DNA of 64,000 bases. It comes from Saccoglossus kowalevskii. Lineage: Eukaryota; Hemichordata; Enteropneusta; Harrimaniidae. The stretch lies in assembly GCF_000003605.2 (NCBI RefSeq), contig NW_003125897.1, forward strand, positions 80,566-144,565. The letters are read 5' to 3'. A program made the translations under genes and the position numbers. Positions 1-11,290 of the stretch are shown piece after piece. The notes under the pieces were generated by a model. That model was not told the DNA's origin. It saw only the letters and a list, made by a program, of their open reading frames with translations, and did not search any database. The number at the start of each line of letters is the position of its first letter. Position 1 is the first letter of the stretch.

Positions 1-272
1 CTTGTGTATTTCAAACTTCGTAAATAGCATTCATTTCAAGCGCAGACTTTATTTGAGTGTAATAAACGTAAGTGAAATGTATTCACGAGCCATAATACTC
101 GTACCTTCTAAAGTTACGACTTTTACTCTTGAAATTGGACCAAAACATCGCCCACTATTTAAAACATCGCCCATGGGCGGGGTTTAGGATGGGCGGGGTG
201 TCAGCCAAATGCGGTATATAGTCATAGTAGTATCTAAGCAGCTTACATTTCACACTGTATGCTTACTTTCAG

Positions 273-3200
273 ATTGGTGAAATTTGATCCTACAGGACTT
301 AATATATTAACAGGTATATCGAATATTACAACAGGTGATAGTGATGATGATTTAGACCTGTCACTGCCTAGGTACGTCACTTTACATAAATTGTATATTC
401 AAAATATTAAAATCAGTTCGTGTATACTGCTTGTTATTTGTTAAACCATTAAATGATACTGCTTGATACTTTGTGATTGCCTCTTCAGCTTTGGTAAAAA
501 ATAATTGTCTGATGAGGCTCTTTCCTATAGTATCGATGAGCCAGAATGATTTGAAATTGTAGTTGTAGCAACAAAATATATGTTGGTGTATTCGGGACCT
601 AGTAATTATAGAGTTACTAAGACCACAATTGGTCAGTCTCATTCAATCCACGAAATATTTAATAGAACAGGTTGTAATGTATTTACTACTGCATTTTGCA
701 TAGCATTTTCCTCCATGGTTAGATTTAATGTAGCGAAATCCTGAACTTCCAAGCAGCCAGTATTTGACTGTTGTATTTTTTTTTAAAGGGAAGCAAATGA
801 GAGAGATGTGTCTGAATTTCCACAGAATACAGAAGATGCCCACTTAGTGAGGAGACTGAGACTACAACTTACTCGACAGTCTGATCCAACCGATGATCCT
901 CATACTGTTGCTGATGCTCTCTTTAACCATCCCAGTAATATAGACGCAGATCAACAAGCGGCAGCTTCTGTGAGTAATGTCAGACCTTTGGCCTCACTCA
1001 GGAGACATACACATGGACCATTTGCATATAACCCGATGAGAAATCTGGACTCTGTGTTGTCAGGTACTTCCGATACTATCGGGCAGAGTGACTCTAGGAG
1101 CTTTTCTGACAGTATTTCTAATCAGCCAGTTAGGAGACATTATAGTTCAGCATCAAATAGTTCACATGCTATCGGCCATTCCCACTATAGCAGTGGGATG
1201 GCCAGTACAGGAAATGTAAGTGTTGATCGCGCTGAAAATATAAGTGGGCTAGTAAGGACAGAAAATATCACTTCTGAACATGTTGGAGTCAGTGGTAGTC
1301 GAACTAGGACTGAAAATGGCAGTCATAATATTCGAGTGCCGGCCGATTTTGGACAAAGTATAACAGTTACGGCCAGTATGGGTCCATCATCATCTGATGC
1401 ATCACAGGAAAATGAATCGTCAGAGGATGCTCCCTCAAGTCAAACTGAAAACTCAAATGCAGAGCCTTTGCAATCTAATCTGCAGGTAGGGAACAATAGT
1501 AGTGCACCCACTTCAGGGCTACAGTTGAATATACCAGTAATAAACATTGAAGTCTCTGCTACTAGTGGTAGAGAAGGAGAAGCGCAGTCCACTTCATCTA
1601 CAGCTTCAACGTCAAATAGAGAGTATTCCAGCACACCGAGGGGAAGCCCTAATAGTCCTAGATTGAATATATCTATAGTCGTGTCCAGAAACAGAGCAGG
1701 TACTACCACTACAACGACTCGTACAAGCAGTAATTCTGAAGTGGCTGCATCTTCCAGTGGAAGTGCTGAGAGTACAACAAGGGAATCATCATCACCTTTG
1801 CATTTTGCTGGTCCAGGTATGTACATGGTAGATGTAATAGCATTACAAAAACTGGGTATTTCTTAAACCATCAAATGTGGTAAATTAGGTGGTACATTAG
1901 ACATGCATTTCTCCACATAGTGTGTGAATCAATTTATTAGCTGTACAGCAACATACAATTTTCTTTTTTTTTAAAGACCAACCTTTCCAAGTACACAGTC
2001 TGACTCAACTAAATTTTTTTGCACTCTTTAACACTTGTTTCTGTGTAGAAATGCCGAGTGGAGCAAGAACGTTTGCAGTAAGACCAAACAGAAGAGCTGT
2101 CACACGATCATCACGGCTGATTTTGAATCAACAGAGGCGTGCTATGTCTGACGAAGCATCAATGTTGACATCGCCTCTCGGATCAGAGAGCAGGAGAGCC
2201 AGAATGACACGATTTGGGTTCCATAGAGGTACTGAACGGTATGTGATGAGGTATTCTGGATATATTATTTTGTTTGATTCTTTTATGTGGTATCCACTTC
2301 AAATTTTGACCGTTGTTGCCTTAGAACCAGGGCATAGCTGCCTGTTACTTATATCTAAAGTGAAAAACTATAAAAATCTACCTGCGATATGTGTGTGATA
2401 TTATATTCTTGATGAAACTGTACTTTGTGTATGATCATGTGTGATACTGTAATCCTCCCATTATTTGAATCATGAAAAAATAATTGACTTTGGAAGTGAC
2501 TAAATTAAAAATATTAAGTGGTGAAATAATTGCAGAATCATTCATTTCAAACAATTAAAGTCAAGGTGGATTGACTGCAATATTGTTTTAATAGAAATTT
2601 AGAGGTACTGTGAAATACTTTTATTAGTCCCCGTTCGGATGAAGTCCGAAAACGGGGACTTATAATTCGGTCTCCGTCCGTCTGTGCGTCCGTCCGGAGT
2701 CATATCTCAGAATCCCTTGGACCGATTTCGTTCATTTTTTGCATGTGCCTAGTACTTTATCTGGGACATATGCACATGCAGTGGTTTAGTGATTCGATGC
2801 AAAATGTTGTATTTTGGACATGCTTTGTCAGTTGTCATTCAAATTTGGTACATAGTTTATACATGTTAGGATACATGTCCATGACGATTTATTTCACAAT
2901 TGGATCAAAGATGGCCAACTGGCAGCCATCTTGTTTTTTAAAAATGTCGTATTTTGAACATGCTTTGTCAGTTTTCATTCAAATTTAGTACATGGATCAT
3001 ACATGTTAGGATACATGTCCCGGACCGTCCATGAGTTCCTGAGTCTGTCCGACCGTCTGTCCGAGTGTCCATCCGTCCGTGCGTCAGTCTGTCCAGAGTC
3101 ATATTTTAGAATCCTGTGGACCGATTCTGTTCATTCTTTGCATGTGCCTAGTACCTTATATGGGACATATGCACATGCAGTGGTTTAGCGATTCGATTCA

Positions 3201-6200
3201 AAATGGCCAACAGGCAGCCATCTTGTTTTTTGAAAATGTTGTATTTTGGACATACTTTGTCAGTTGTCATTCAAACTTGGTACATACCGGTAGATTATAC
3301 ATGTTAGGATATATGTCTATGACGATTTAGTTCGCAATTGGATCAAAGATGGCCAACTGGCAGCCATCTTGTTTTTTGAAAACGTTGTATTTTGGACATG
3401 CTTTGCCAGTTTTCATTCAAACTTGGTACATAGATTATACATGTTAGGATGCATGTCCATGACAATTTGTTTCAAAATCTGGTCAAGGATGGCCGATTGA
3501 CAGCCATCTGACTTTTTGGCCTCACTACTATATTTCCACAATTTATGTACCATTTTCATTCGTATTTGGCACATACATCATACATATCAGTGTGTTTCAT
3601 AATCAGATCAAAGATGGCCGAATAATGGCTGTTTTTATTTTTGGCCATATTACTACTACATGGAACACGTGTTTTGATGTAAATAAACAATGTGTTGTAT
3701 ACGTCACTTGGAACTCAAGTTTCAAGGACACGCTCGCGACAACCCCTCCAATTTAACATGACGTGCACAAAGAGAACTTTAAAAAATTTAACGGGGACTG
3801 TGTCATTTTCAATGACTTGTGTTAGCTGGAATTAATTTTCGCTGAAAAGATATTTTTGGTGTTTTGTATGGATTTTATTTTCACTGAATCATTCCTTCAG
3901 CGAAAATAGCGAAAATTAACTCTAAGCAAAAATAAAGTATTTTACAGTATCTAAGGAATCAAAGGATTGTTGTAATAGAGCTGTGTTGTATTTTTAATTA
4001 TTTATAACTTCCATCTTTTACACAGGAGTCGTCTTTTACATCATCACCATCATTACCACCATCACCTACATCAGCATTACAGTATTAGTATCTTTGACGA
4101 TACTAATAGACCGTCACATGCGTTGCATTCAGCTATCAACCGAGCAATCGCTGGTGCATTCGCTGGCAGTGGAGAGACTGCTGTAGCTAGCAATATTGTC
4201 AACACAACCCATAGACTTCAATGGTGGGACTTCACTTCATACAAACTTCCTGATATTTCAGATGGTGAGACTTACCTTTGTATTTAGTCATCTCATACTT
4301 ACTTTGTAATTTTATCGATGTTTAGTTTAAGGTAGATACGTACCTTAGCCCTAAAAAATAGTTACCATGTGATTTTTATGATTTTTTAATCACTTAAATA
4401 ATTTACAGCGACTTTCATAATTACCAAAATTTTACTTTTTAATAAAAATGGCATTACTTCTAATAAAGATAAATACATCATTAAATCATTAGCAAAATAC
4501 GATAAATTTGCTATTACATGAAACTAGAGTAAAGACTTGGGTGGTAAAATTTCAATGACGCTGATGTTCACTTGTTTTTGAGTTTTGAGGAGACTTTTGG
4601 TATTCTTGTTGTTGTATTTCTCATAAATGATCCAGAAGTATATGAAATATGTTGAATTAAAAATTGGATCATGCAAAATCTTTTTTTCCTCTTCTTTATT
4701 TACAACACAGCCGATAACAATGTTATAGTAGAAAACTGTAAAATACACAATGATGCCAGTTGTGATATCTCCCAGGATGGTACCATGATTGCTGCATTTG
4801 TACCAAGTCATCGTGGTTTCCCGGATGATGGAATACTGGCAATATACTCTCTCCAGGCTGACAGCTTTGGTGATTGCCTCTACACTAAGAGCTTTGGTAA
4901 GAAACGTTATTAGTCGCAAATATCTTCATTCTAGATATAACAGGACTCAACGTAGTAAATTTACGACCACCAATTCTAATGTACAAAATAAGCAACAGTA
5001 AGAACTAGAAAAAATATTTATGCTTCTGGTCACTATGAATTTAATCATTTCAATGCATGAGAAATAATTTTTTGGCGAAGGTTTCTAAGAGTTGTATGTT
5101 GGAATCTGTTTGAGAATCAAATCAGTATTATAAGATGGACACACCACATCATGATATATCTAATGTAGTAATTACGCCACTCTAAGTGGGACTAAGCTGA
5201 GTGACACTTCTGTAAACTTAAATCTTAAATGTATTTGCTTGCAGGGCCTAATGCAATATCGGCAAGTATCTCCCCAACTAACAGATATGTTATGGTTGGT
5301 TTGGCATCAAGAAGACTTCATTGGCATGTAACATCAAAACAGGTAACAGTTCTTGTTCCTTTCTATTTTGCAGGCATTGTTTTTTCATCATTATTCGAAT
5401 AAAAAATGACAGCACCATCAATATGATATTTCTTAATCTTTCTGTATCATTTTCTCACATAGTGATTATTAAGATGCAAAAGTATTATCTGTTATTATTT
5501 TGCTCGTGAAAAAAAATGTCTCATCATATATATTTTGACCAGGAAGGACTTATTTAGATAATCTAAATCTCAGCGAGGGTGGTGCTTTTTCTCTAACATT
5601 TCCATATATACAAATACTGTATATACTGTCTGTGATACCACTTCATTCATCATGGCTTATTCACTGTATTACATATTCTATTTGTAGATGGTGGCTCAGA
5701 TTTTCCGGTTGAAACATGCCTATGCTGGGGAAGATTCATGCCAGCATATCCAGAATGTAATGCATCCATGTGACGTTGAGCGACGGATGCATGTCAGTGT
5801 CAATTCAGCAAAGTGGCTACCCTGGCCAGGATGGGGTGTGGTTTATGGTACTAATAGAGGCGATTTACATATATGTAGATTAAGGTTTGTATATATTTAT
5901 CCCTTTCCTGATGCATGTATACCTAATTGTGACCATATGAAGTGAACAGGACAGGCAAAAATTAAGAAATATATGATAAAATCATCACATCCAAGAAATG
6001 ATAAAACACATTCTGGAATAAGTATCTTTAGGGCTATGATGTGGTTTTGTCATGGCAGATCAATTTATAAAATATAAATCAAAGTAATAGCTTTCAAATT
6101 TTCCATGCTGAAATGATTTAAAGAATTTCATGCATGTTTTCTAATTTTATGTTATGCGTTGTTTTTACGTTTGTAGGATGCCGGTCATTCCAGAGGACCA

Positions 6201-6675
6201 GCCGACACATAATGATGGTGCATCAAATTCTACAAGAAGTGCCAGTCAACAAACTAGGGTACCGGATAACATGTATGCACGGCGGAACATAGACACTGCA
6301 GGACGCGTAAGGGACTATCAAATGCTTGGCGTGGTTGGACTTGGACTGGTGTCGCCCCCAGAGACAAATTCCACTGCCACGCAAACTGTACCCGTGAGAG
6401 TACAGAGTACAAGCACTCAGACTGAACATGCAGTGGGTCATAGCGGGGACAATACTAGCAACGTGCAAGCCAGCACAAGCAGCCATAGCGACACTGGCGA
6501 GACCATACAAAATAGGACCAGTGATGATGGCCAGAATGACTACCAGTCGAATAGTTCTTCAGATGAGGACGGTGATACATCAGGTCACGGATCTGGTGAC
6601 ACAAGCAGTGATGTATGGGACAGTACAAATAATGACAACCAAAATGCTGATGTGGAGTCAGATGATGATCTTTGA
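273..6675 (+). CDS. AMBRA1: AMBRA1, C-terminal two thirds (eight exons, 5' end outside window)
   Basis: AMBRA1 is a scaffold of the Beclin-1/VPS34 autophagy machinery and a DDB1-CUL4 substrate receptor for D-type cyclins. Exons by eye: 273-371, 789-1816, 2049-2238, 4026-4264, 4711-4896, 5245-5342, 5688-5884, 6177-6675. All junctions are GT/AG and phases agree throughout, giving 844 codons plus TGA. The 1,028-bp exon encodes a Ser/Thr-rich, low-complexity linker. The next conserved block contains [57 protein letters not shown] and YGTNRGDL, near-identical to my memory of the vertebrate protein. This block is thought to complete the split WD40 propeller whose first half lies upstream. The last exon carries two TQT motifs and an acidic Ser/Asp-rich tail. 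A His-rich run (10 His in about 15 residues) opens the 4026 exon. The 273-371 exon is assigned by phase and position only. The vertebrate WDQL LC3-binding motif is not seen. Confidence 0.93.
2626..3799 (+). repeat. GC-hairpin-headed repeat in AMBRA1 intron
   Basis: It opens with a hairpin, AGTCCCCGTT pairing with AACGGGGACT around a CGGA/TCCG inner stem (2626-2660). A run of tccgtccg-type repeats and units of about 145 bp follow. These carry the phrases 'cagccatcttg', 'gttgtattttggacat' (near 2809, 2949, 3239, 3386) and 'catgttaggatacatgtcc'. A 400-bp larger period is also visible (2699 and 3099). AACGGGGACT recurs at 3790-3799, which may mark the end. Sequence near 3660-3760 resembles the inside of the TTAA-flanked MITEs. 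Short ORFs here are by-products of the repeat. It is probably a non-autonomous mobile element; the class is uncertain. Confidence 0.6.
6379..6423 (+). other. AMBRA1: Paired TQT dynein light chain binding motifs of AMBRA1
   Basis: The last exon reads ATQTV at 6376-6390 and STQTE at 6412-6426. The two TQT triplets start 12 residues apart, the same spacing I recall for vertebrate AMBRA1. There the pair docks DYNLL1/2 and tethers the autophagy complex to the dynein motor. This is seen in sequence; binding is inferred from the family. Confidence 0.8.
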
Positions 6676-8178
6676 ATTTCATTCTTACAGACATCCATGA
6701 TAAGCTTATCTTATGTCCAAGAATTGATGTTGATAGACACAGTTTCTTGTTTGTGTAAAGCATCACTTGCCTAGGTCCATAGAGTAGGAAGTGTGGATGT
6801 TGAGGGCTTTTGTTTGTCAGCAATACAGTAGCATTGCCTCTCACAAGAACGTTGATCGTTGACCATGTGACATTAAGCACTATTTACATCTCGTGATTCA
6901 ACTACGTCTTTCATTCCTGCCTTCATAGTGGCAAAGAATACTAGAACTCAGGTTTTATGTGTACTTTGTGTAATAATATGTGTGTGCCCACTCCATCCCT
7001 TCAAGCTTTTACAATGCCATACTGGTTACTGTGTGATAGTGGTATAGCAGTTGGGATTTCACATGTAGCTATACTGTGTATCTGTGAAATCAAGAAGTCT
7101 TGCCTAAGTTTGAGGATTTCATTCAAATTCTGCTTTCCCACTCACAAGAATTAACAAAAGGAGCATATGCTTTATTTTTCACACGCAATCTAGCATGCTT
7201 AATCAGTTTGCTCCTGATGAGTATAAACACGGTGCTGTAGCTGTCAAGAGTTGTATCCTGTCTTGCCTTGGAAGAATTTTTATTTAAATTGTCTGATATA
7301 AATTATTCTGTGTCCTGGCAAATGAATGTACGAGAAATGTCAAATTTTGTCTACTTGTAAATGCATTAATTATTCACTGGGTTTTATTTTTGCTGATAAG
7401 TAAAATCCTCTAAATTAAATCTACCAGTATATGAACATATAAAATAACAATAAAACTCATTGTTTTGACAAATTCGTGAAATTAAAACACAGTGAATATG
7501 CTCAAAACATCAAAATAGTGAAATTAAATGTCAGTGAAGAGAAACGCTTTTACTGTATGTTGAATGTTTACAGAAAAAAACAACAATAGAACACAATGGA
7601 GTCACTTGTCGAGGCGCAGTAAATCTGTGCACCATAGAACATTTGTCAGAATGTATATTTATATATTTTGTTTATATACAATTAATGTGCCAAAAGTTTG
7701 AAATAGTTTATACTATTTGTGTGCAGATATTTCTAGGACAATAGATTTCACAACAGGGTTTGAAATTCATACATGTATGTAGTTGAATATTCAAAACATT
7801 AATACATGCTACTGAATAAAAGTGTGTGTGTGGTAACAATAATTTGCCCTCGGATACAACATGTGTGTTGTTATAGTGTGCATGAAATTGTTATTGACCA
7901 CAAATGTGTGGTATTCATAAAACCTAATTTCACAATTATATATAGATTGTACTGATATTTTAATCATTCCATGTAAACAAAAATGTTACAAAAATTATGC
8001 TACAAACACTAAATACACCCTTCAAACATCCCCCATGTTATACATTTAGTTTGTTGGCAATCTGATTTAAATTGAGAACAAACCTTGTATGTTGTAAACA
8101 AAATTCATGAGAAAAATTCCTCATGCAACAGATGAAGGCTTTGAACTAAATAAGGCGAGAGAAGAGGCGGCCACTTTT
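6676..8178 (+). other. AMBRA1 3' UTR and downstream spacer
   Basis: No coding signal follows the TGA. Candidate polyadenylation signals AATAAA lie at 7449-7454 and 7815-7820, so the 3' UTR is probably 0.8 to 1.2 kb. The stretch is AT-rich and otherwise unremarkable. Confidence 0.5.
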
Positions 8179-9228
8179 TAGCTCCGCTGTCGACTACAAG
8201 CCTGAGTGCTTTGATACTTGGTGTATATGTACCTTGGGTAGACCTCTCTTAGGTTTGTTCATTTCATGTTGATATCTTCAATTCTCTAATTTTGGTGAAT
8301 ATTTTTGTCATTTTTGGTAAAAAGTGATATTTTTGACTTCTTGTTAAAAACCGCAAGTGCAATTGCTTTGATATTACATATATAGGTACTACATGTGGAC
8401 CTCTCTCAGATTTGTTCATTTTGTAATGATATCTTTAATTCTCTAATTTTGGTGAATATTTTTATCATTTTTGGTAAAAAGTGATATTTTCGACTTCTTG
8501 TTAAAAACTTTAAGTCCAATTGCTTTGATACTACATATATAGGTACTACATGTGAACCTCTCTCAGATTTGTTCATTTCGTGATGATATCTTCAATTCTC
8601 TAATTTTGGTGAATATTTTTGTAATTTTTGGTAAAAAGTGATATTATCGATTTCTTGTTAAAAACCACAAGTCCGATTGCTTTGATATTACATATTTAGA
8701 TACTACATGTAGACCTTTCTCAGATTTGTTCATTTCGTGATGGTATCTTCGATTCTATAATTTTGGTGAATATTTTTGTCATTTTTGGTAAAAAGTGATA
8801 TTTTCGACTTCTTGTAAAAAACCAATAGTCTGATTGCTTTGATATTACATATATAGGTACTACATGTGGACCTCTCTCAGATTTGTTCATTTTGTGATGG
8901 TATCTTCAATTCTCTAATTTTGGTGAATATTTTTGTAATTTTTGGTAAAAAGTGATATTTTCGACTTGTTAAAAACCAAAAGTTCAATTGCTTTGATATT
9001 ACTATATAGATACTACATGTAGACCTTTCTTAGATTTGTTCATTTCGTGATGATATCTTCAATTCTCTAATTTTGGTGAATATTTTGGTCATTTTTGGTA
9101 GAAAGTGATATTTTTGACTTCTTGTTAAAAACTGTAAGTCCGATTGCTTTGATACTATACATATTGTTCATTTTCTAATGATGTCTTCAGTTCTTTAATT
9201 GAAATGTGCATTGCTAACAGCGGAGCTA
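8179..9228. mobile_element. Minisatellite-cored element with 12-bp inverted ends
   Basis: The ends are TAGCTCCGCTGT (8179-8190) and ACAGCGGAGCTA (9217-9228), exact inverted complements. Between them are six head-to-tail units. The phrase 'tttggtgaatattttt' starts near 8291, 8448, 8605, 8762, 8919 and 9072, a period of about 157 bp. Units are highly similar, with scattered substitutions. No ORF of note. The layout resembles non-autonomous elements with a tandem core of about 160 bp known from molluscs and other marine animals. That comparison is inference. Confidence 0.7.
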
Positions 9229-10719
9229 TCTCAGCCGATAGGCTGCTTGTTAATCTCAGTCTGAAAATGAGTACTTATAAATTGACCGCTGTACACGATA
9301 TGTGTGTGCATCTCTTCGTATAAAGCAATATCTCACAAATGCTTGGAGCAATGAAGTTCAAACTTCACACATTATATACAAGTGTATGCACATGCATTTG
9401 TTTCATGATCCAATTTAAATGCTAAAAAATTGCACATGTTCTCCATTCAGGACCAGATCTCAGTCATGCATGGACGAATTATTGTACATGCATTGAACAT
9501 AATAGGACTATGATGCTATTTTTTGTTTTGTTTTTCAAATTAGCTTCAAAATTGGCCTATTGGTGGACATTTTTTTAATATAATGTTTAAATCAACTTCA
9601 CACATACATCAGATATATTGGACAAATGTATATGCATTTTGTGTCCCCATCAAATCAAAAACAGCTGAATGGCAGCCATCTTGTTTAATCGATTGCAGTT
9701 CTACAGAGCCGTGTCTCGTACATGTACATTTTGGTCAATATTATGGATATCGCCCCAGTAGTCATGGTCATGGCACTGGTCTTTCAATTTGGTAGGAATA
9801 TGCGACCGGGAGGTAAAACCCCAGACCCCATCATAGGCCATTTTCACATCAAAAACCATAGATCAAATAGTGATTTTGTATATCCCATCAGAGACCAAAT
9901 TGTCACTAAATTTATTCAGTTATAGGTTGAATTGTTGATGATTTCACAACACATGCGCTAAATTCGTACGGGCTGAAACACATTGCATTGTTCGGTTCAT
10001 TGACGGGATTAATGATGGCCGATAGTTGCAGACTTTGGCAATCCGCTACGTGGAAATGTACCAATAAAAGTACCTAAACTCGAGTACATACATGGAAATT
10101 AAAAAAAAAAACAGACCCCATCCTAGACCGACAAACTTGATATGACCAAAAAGAAAGCAAATTTAAACCGCCATTCTAGACCAAACAGCTAAAAAATTAC
10201 GACCCCAAAGAGCGGCACATCCCCATAATGTGATTTGTATTAAGTGACCAAGCCCCCCTCCCCCCACACTGCGCGCTCAGGAGCCTTATCCCAATTGGTG
10301 TCACAAACATGCCGCTGAGGGCAGTATGCTAAACACAGGCTGAAACTCTTCGCCAGCCAAGGTTTATTTATACGGCCATCTCCTCACCACAACATAGTAT
10401 GTTTATATTGACATCACGAAACCGTGCGATGATGAGGCAGACACTGACTGAACTCAATTCTACCTTGTCCAGTGTAGTTATCAAATGCAATACTTGATAC
10501 AATTGGTTAGATAAAGCGCAGGGGCTAATCTTTTTTTTTGTCGGGGGACTGAGGACCCGATTTCACAAAAGCAAAAAACAGCTTCGCCCACCCCTTCCGA
10601 GCAAAAAAAAACAAAACAGGGCGTACCTTCCCTAACATCAGAAAATACAGTGACCCGCCCCCAAAGAACTTTTGATTTATGTTTTAACTACTTGGTTTAC
10701 TATAGTTAAACACCGTCCT
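9229..10719. other. Intergenic, repeat-like, no gene seen
   Basis: The first part (about 9300-9700) is a diverged relative of the 'cagccatcttg' repeat family. 9780-10240 is rich in 'accccagaccccatc' style C-rich phrases typical of decayed repeats. A hairpin caccgtcctt/aagacggtg lies at about 10710-10730. No exon-like ORF is convincing. Confidence 0.4.
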
Positions 10720-11107
10720 TCAAGACGGTGAGTTAAAGTTTATGTTTTGGACAAGTTGTATCCAGGTTTCTGATCTGGTGACATAAATATCCTGAATTGT
10801 TTCAGTTTCTTCATCTTCAGAATCACCATTCCTGATTTCCCGAAAAGTGTTATCAGTCTCTGAATCGTCCTCTCTAAAATGTGTTGTATATCTATCGATG
10901 GCATATAATTTCTGAACGTACTTCACTACTCTTCTCTGCCAGCTTTTCTTCATCACATGAGACAACTCTATCTGTATCTTGCTTATTAGGGGTGGACCAT
11001 TTAATATCCTGGGGGCCAGGAAGATTGAAGTGAAGCCTACTTTTTTTCCCTATCTGATATGTATTTTTTTTTTCAGCAGACCTTGTCTCAAATTTTTTTT
11101 TTTGCAC
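10720..11107 (-). other. Unrecognised minus-strand ORFs and a shared repeat end
   Basis: Two overlapping minus-strand ORFs (10720-10965, 81 aa, acidic and charged; 10892-11107, 71 aa) match no family I know. Within them, near 11000-11035, lies the motif 'ccatttaatatcctggggg'. It recurs in opposite orientation near 17895-17930, which suggests a repeat rather than a host exon. Confidence 0.2.
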
Positions 11108-11145
11108 TTAACAGTTGTTTTTGTTTATTGTTTTCAGTATTTTAA

Positions 11146-11290
11146 AGCAGGGGGGTCGTCACCTGCGCATGCGCAGGAATTGAGTCCCAAGCGACGATAA
11201 CAACACACGCTAAAAACGCAAAGGCTCATGGGCATATGCTTGTTTGTAAACATTGACACTCTATGGTCATCTGACGCATGCGCAGGTGAC
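11146..11290. mobile_element. TTAA-type MITE, one end lost
   Basis: It begins after a TTAA (11142-11145) with AGCAGGGGGGTCGTCACCTG. Internal sequence is the inverse of the MITE at 18119-18275 ('cgctaaaaacgcaaaggctc', 'gtttgtaaa'). It reaches GCGCAGGTGAC near 11290, but the final ccgctttaa is missing, so the right end is truncated. Confidence 0.6.

Noticed and set aside
1440-1826. 128-aa minus-strand ORF in the AMBRA1 exon
   Set aside because: A shadow of the low-complexity Ser/Thr-rich coding frame on the plus strand.
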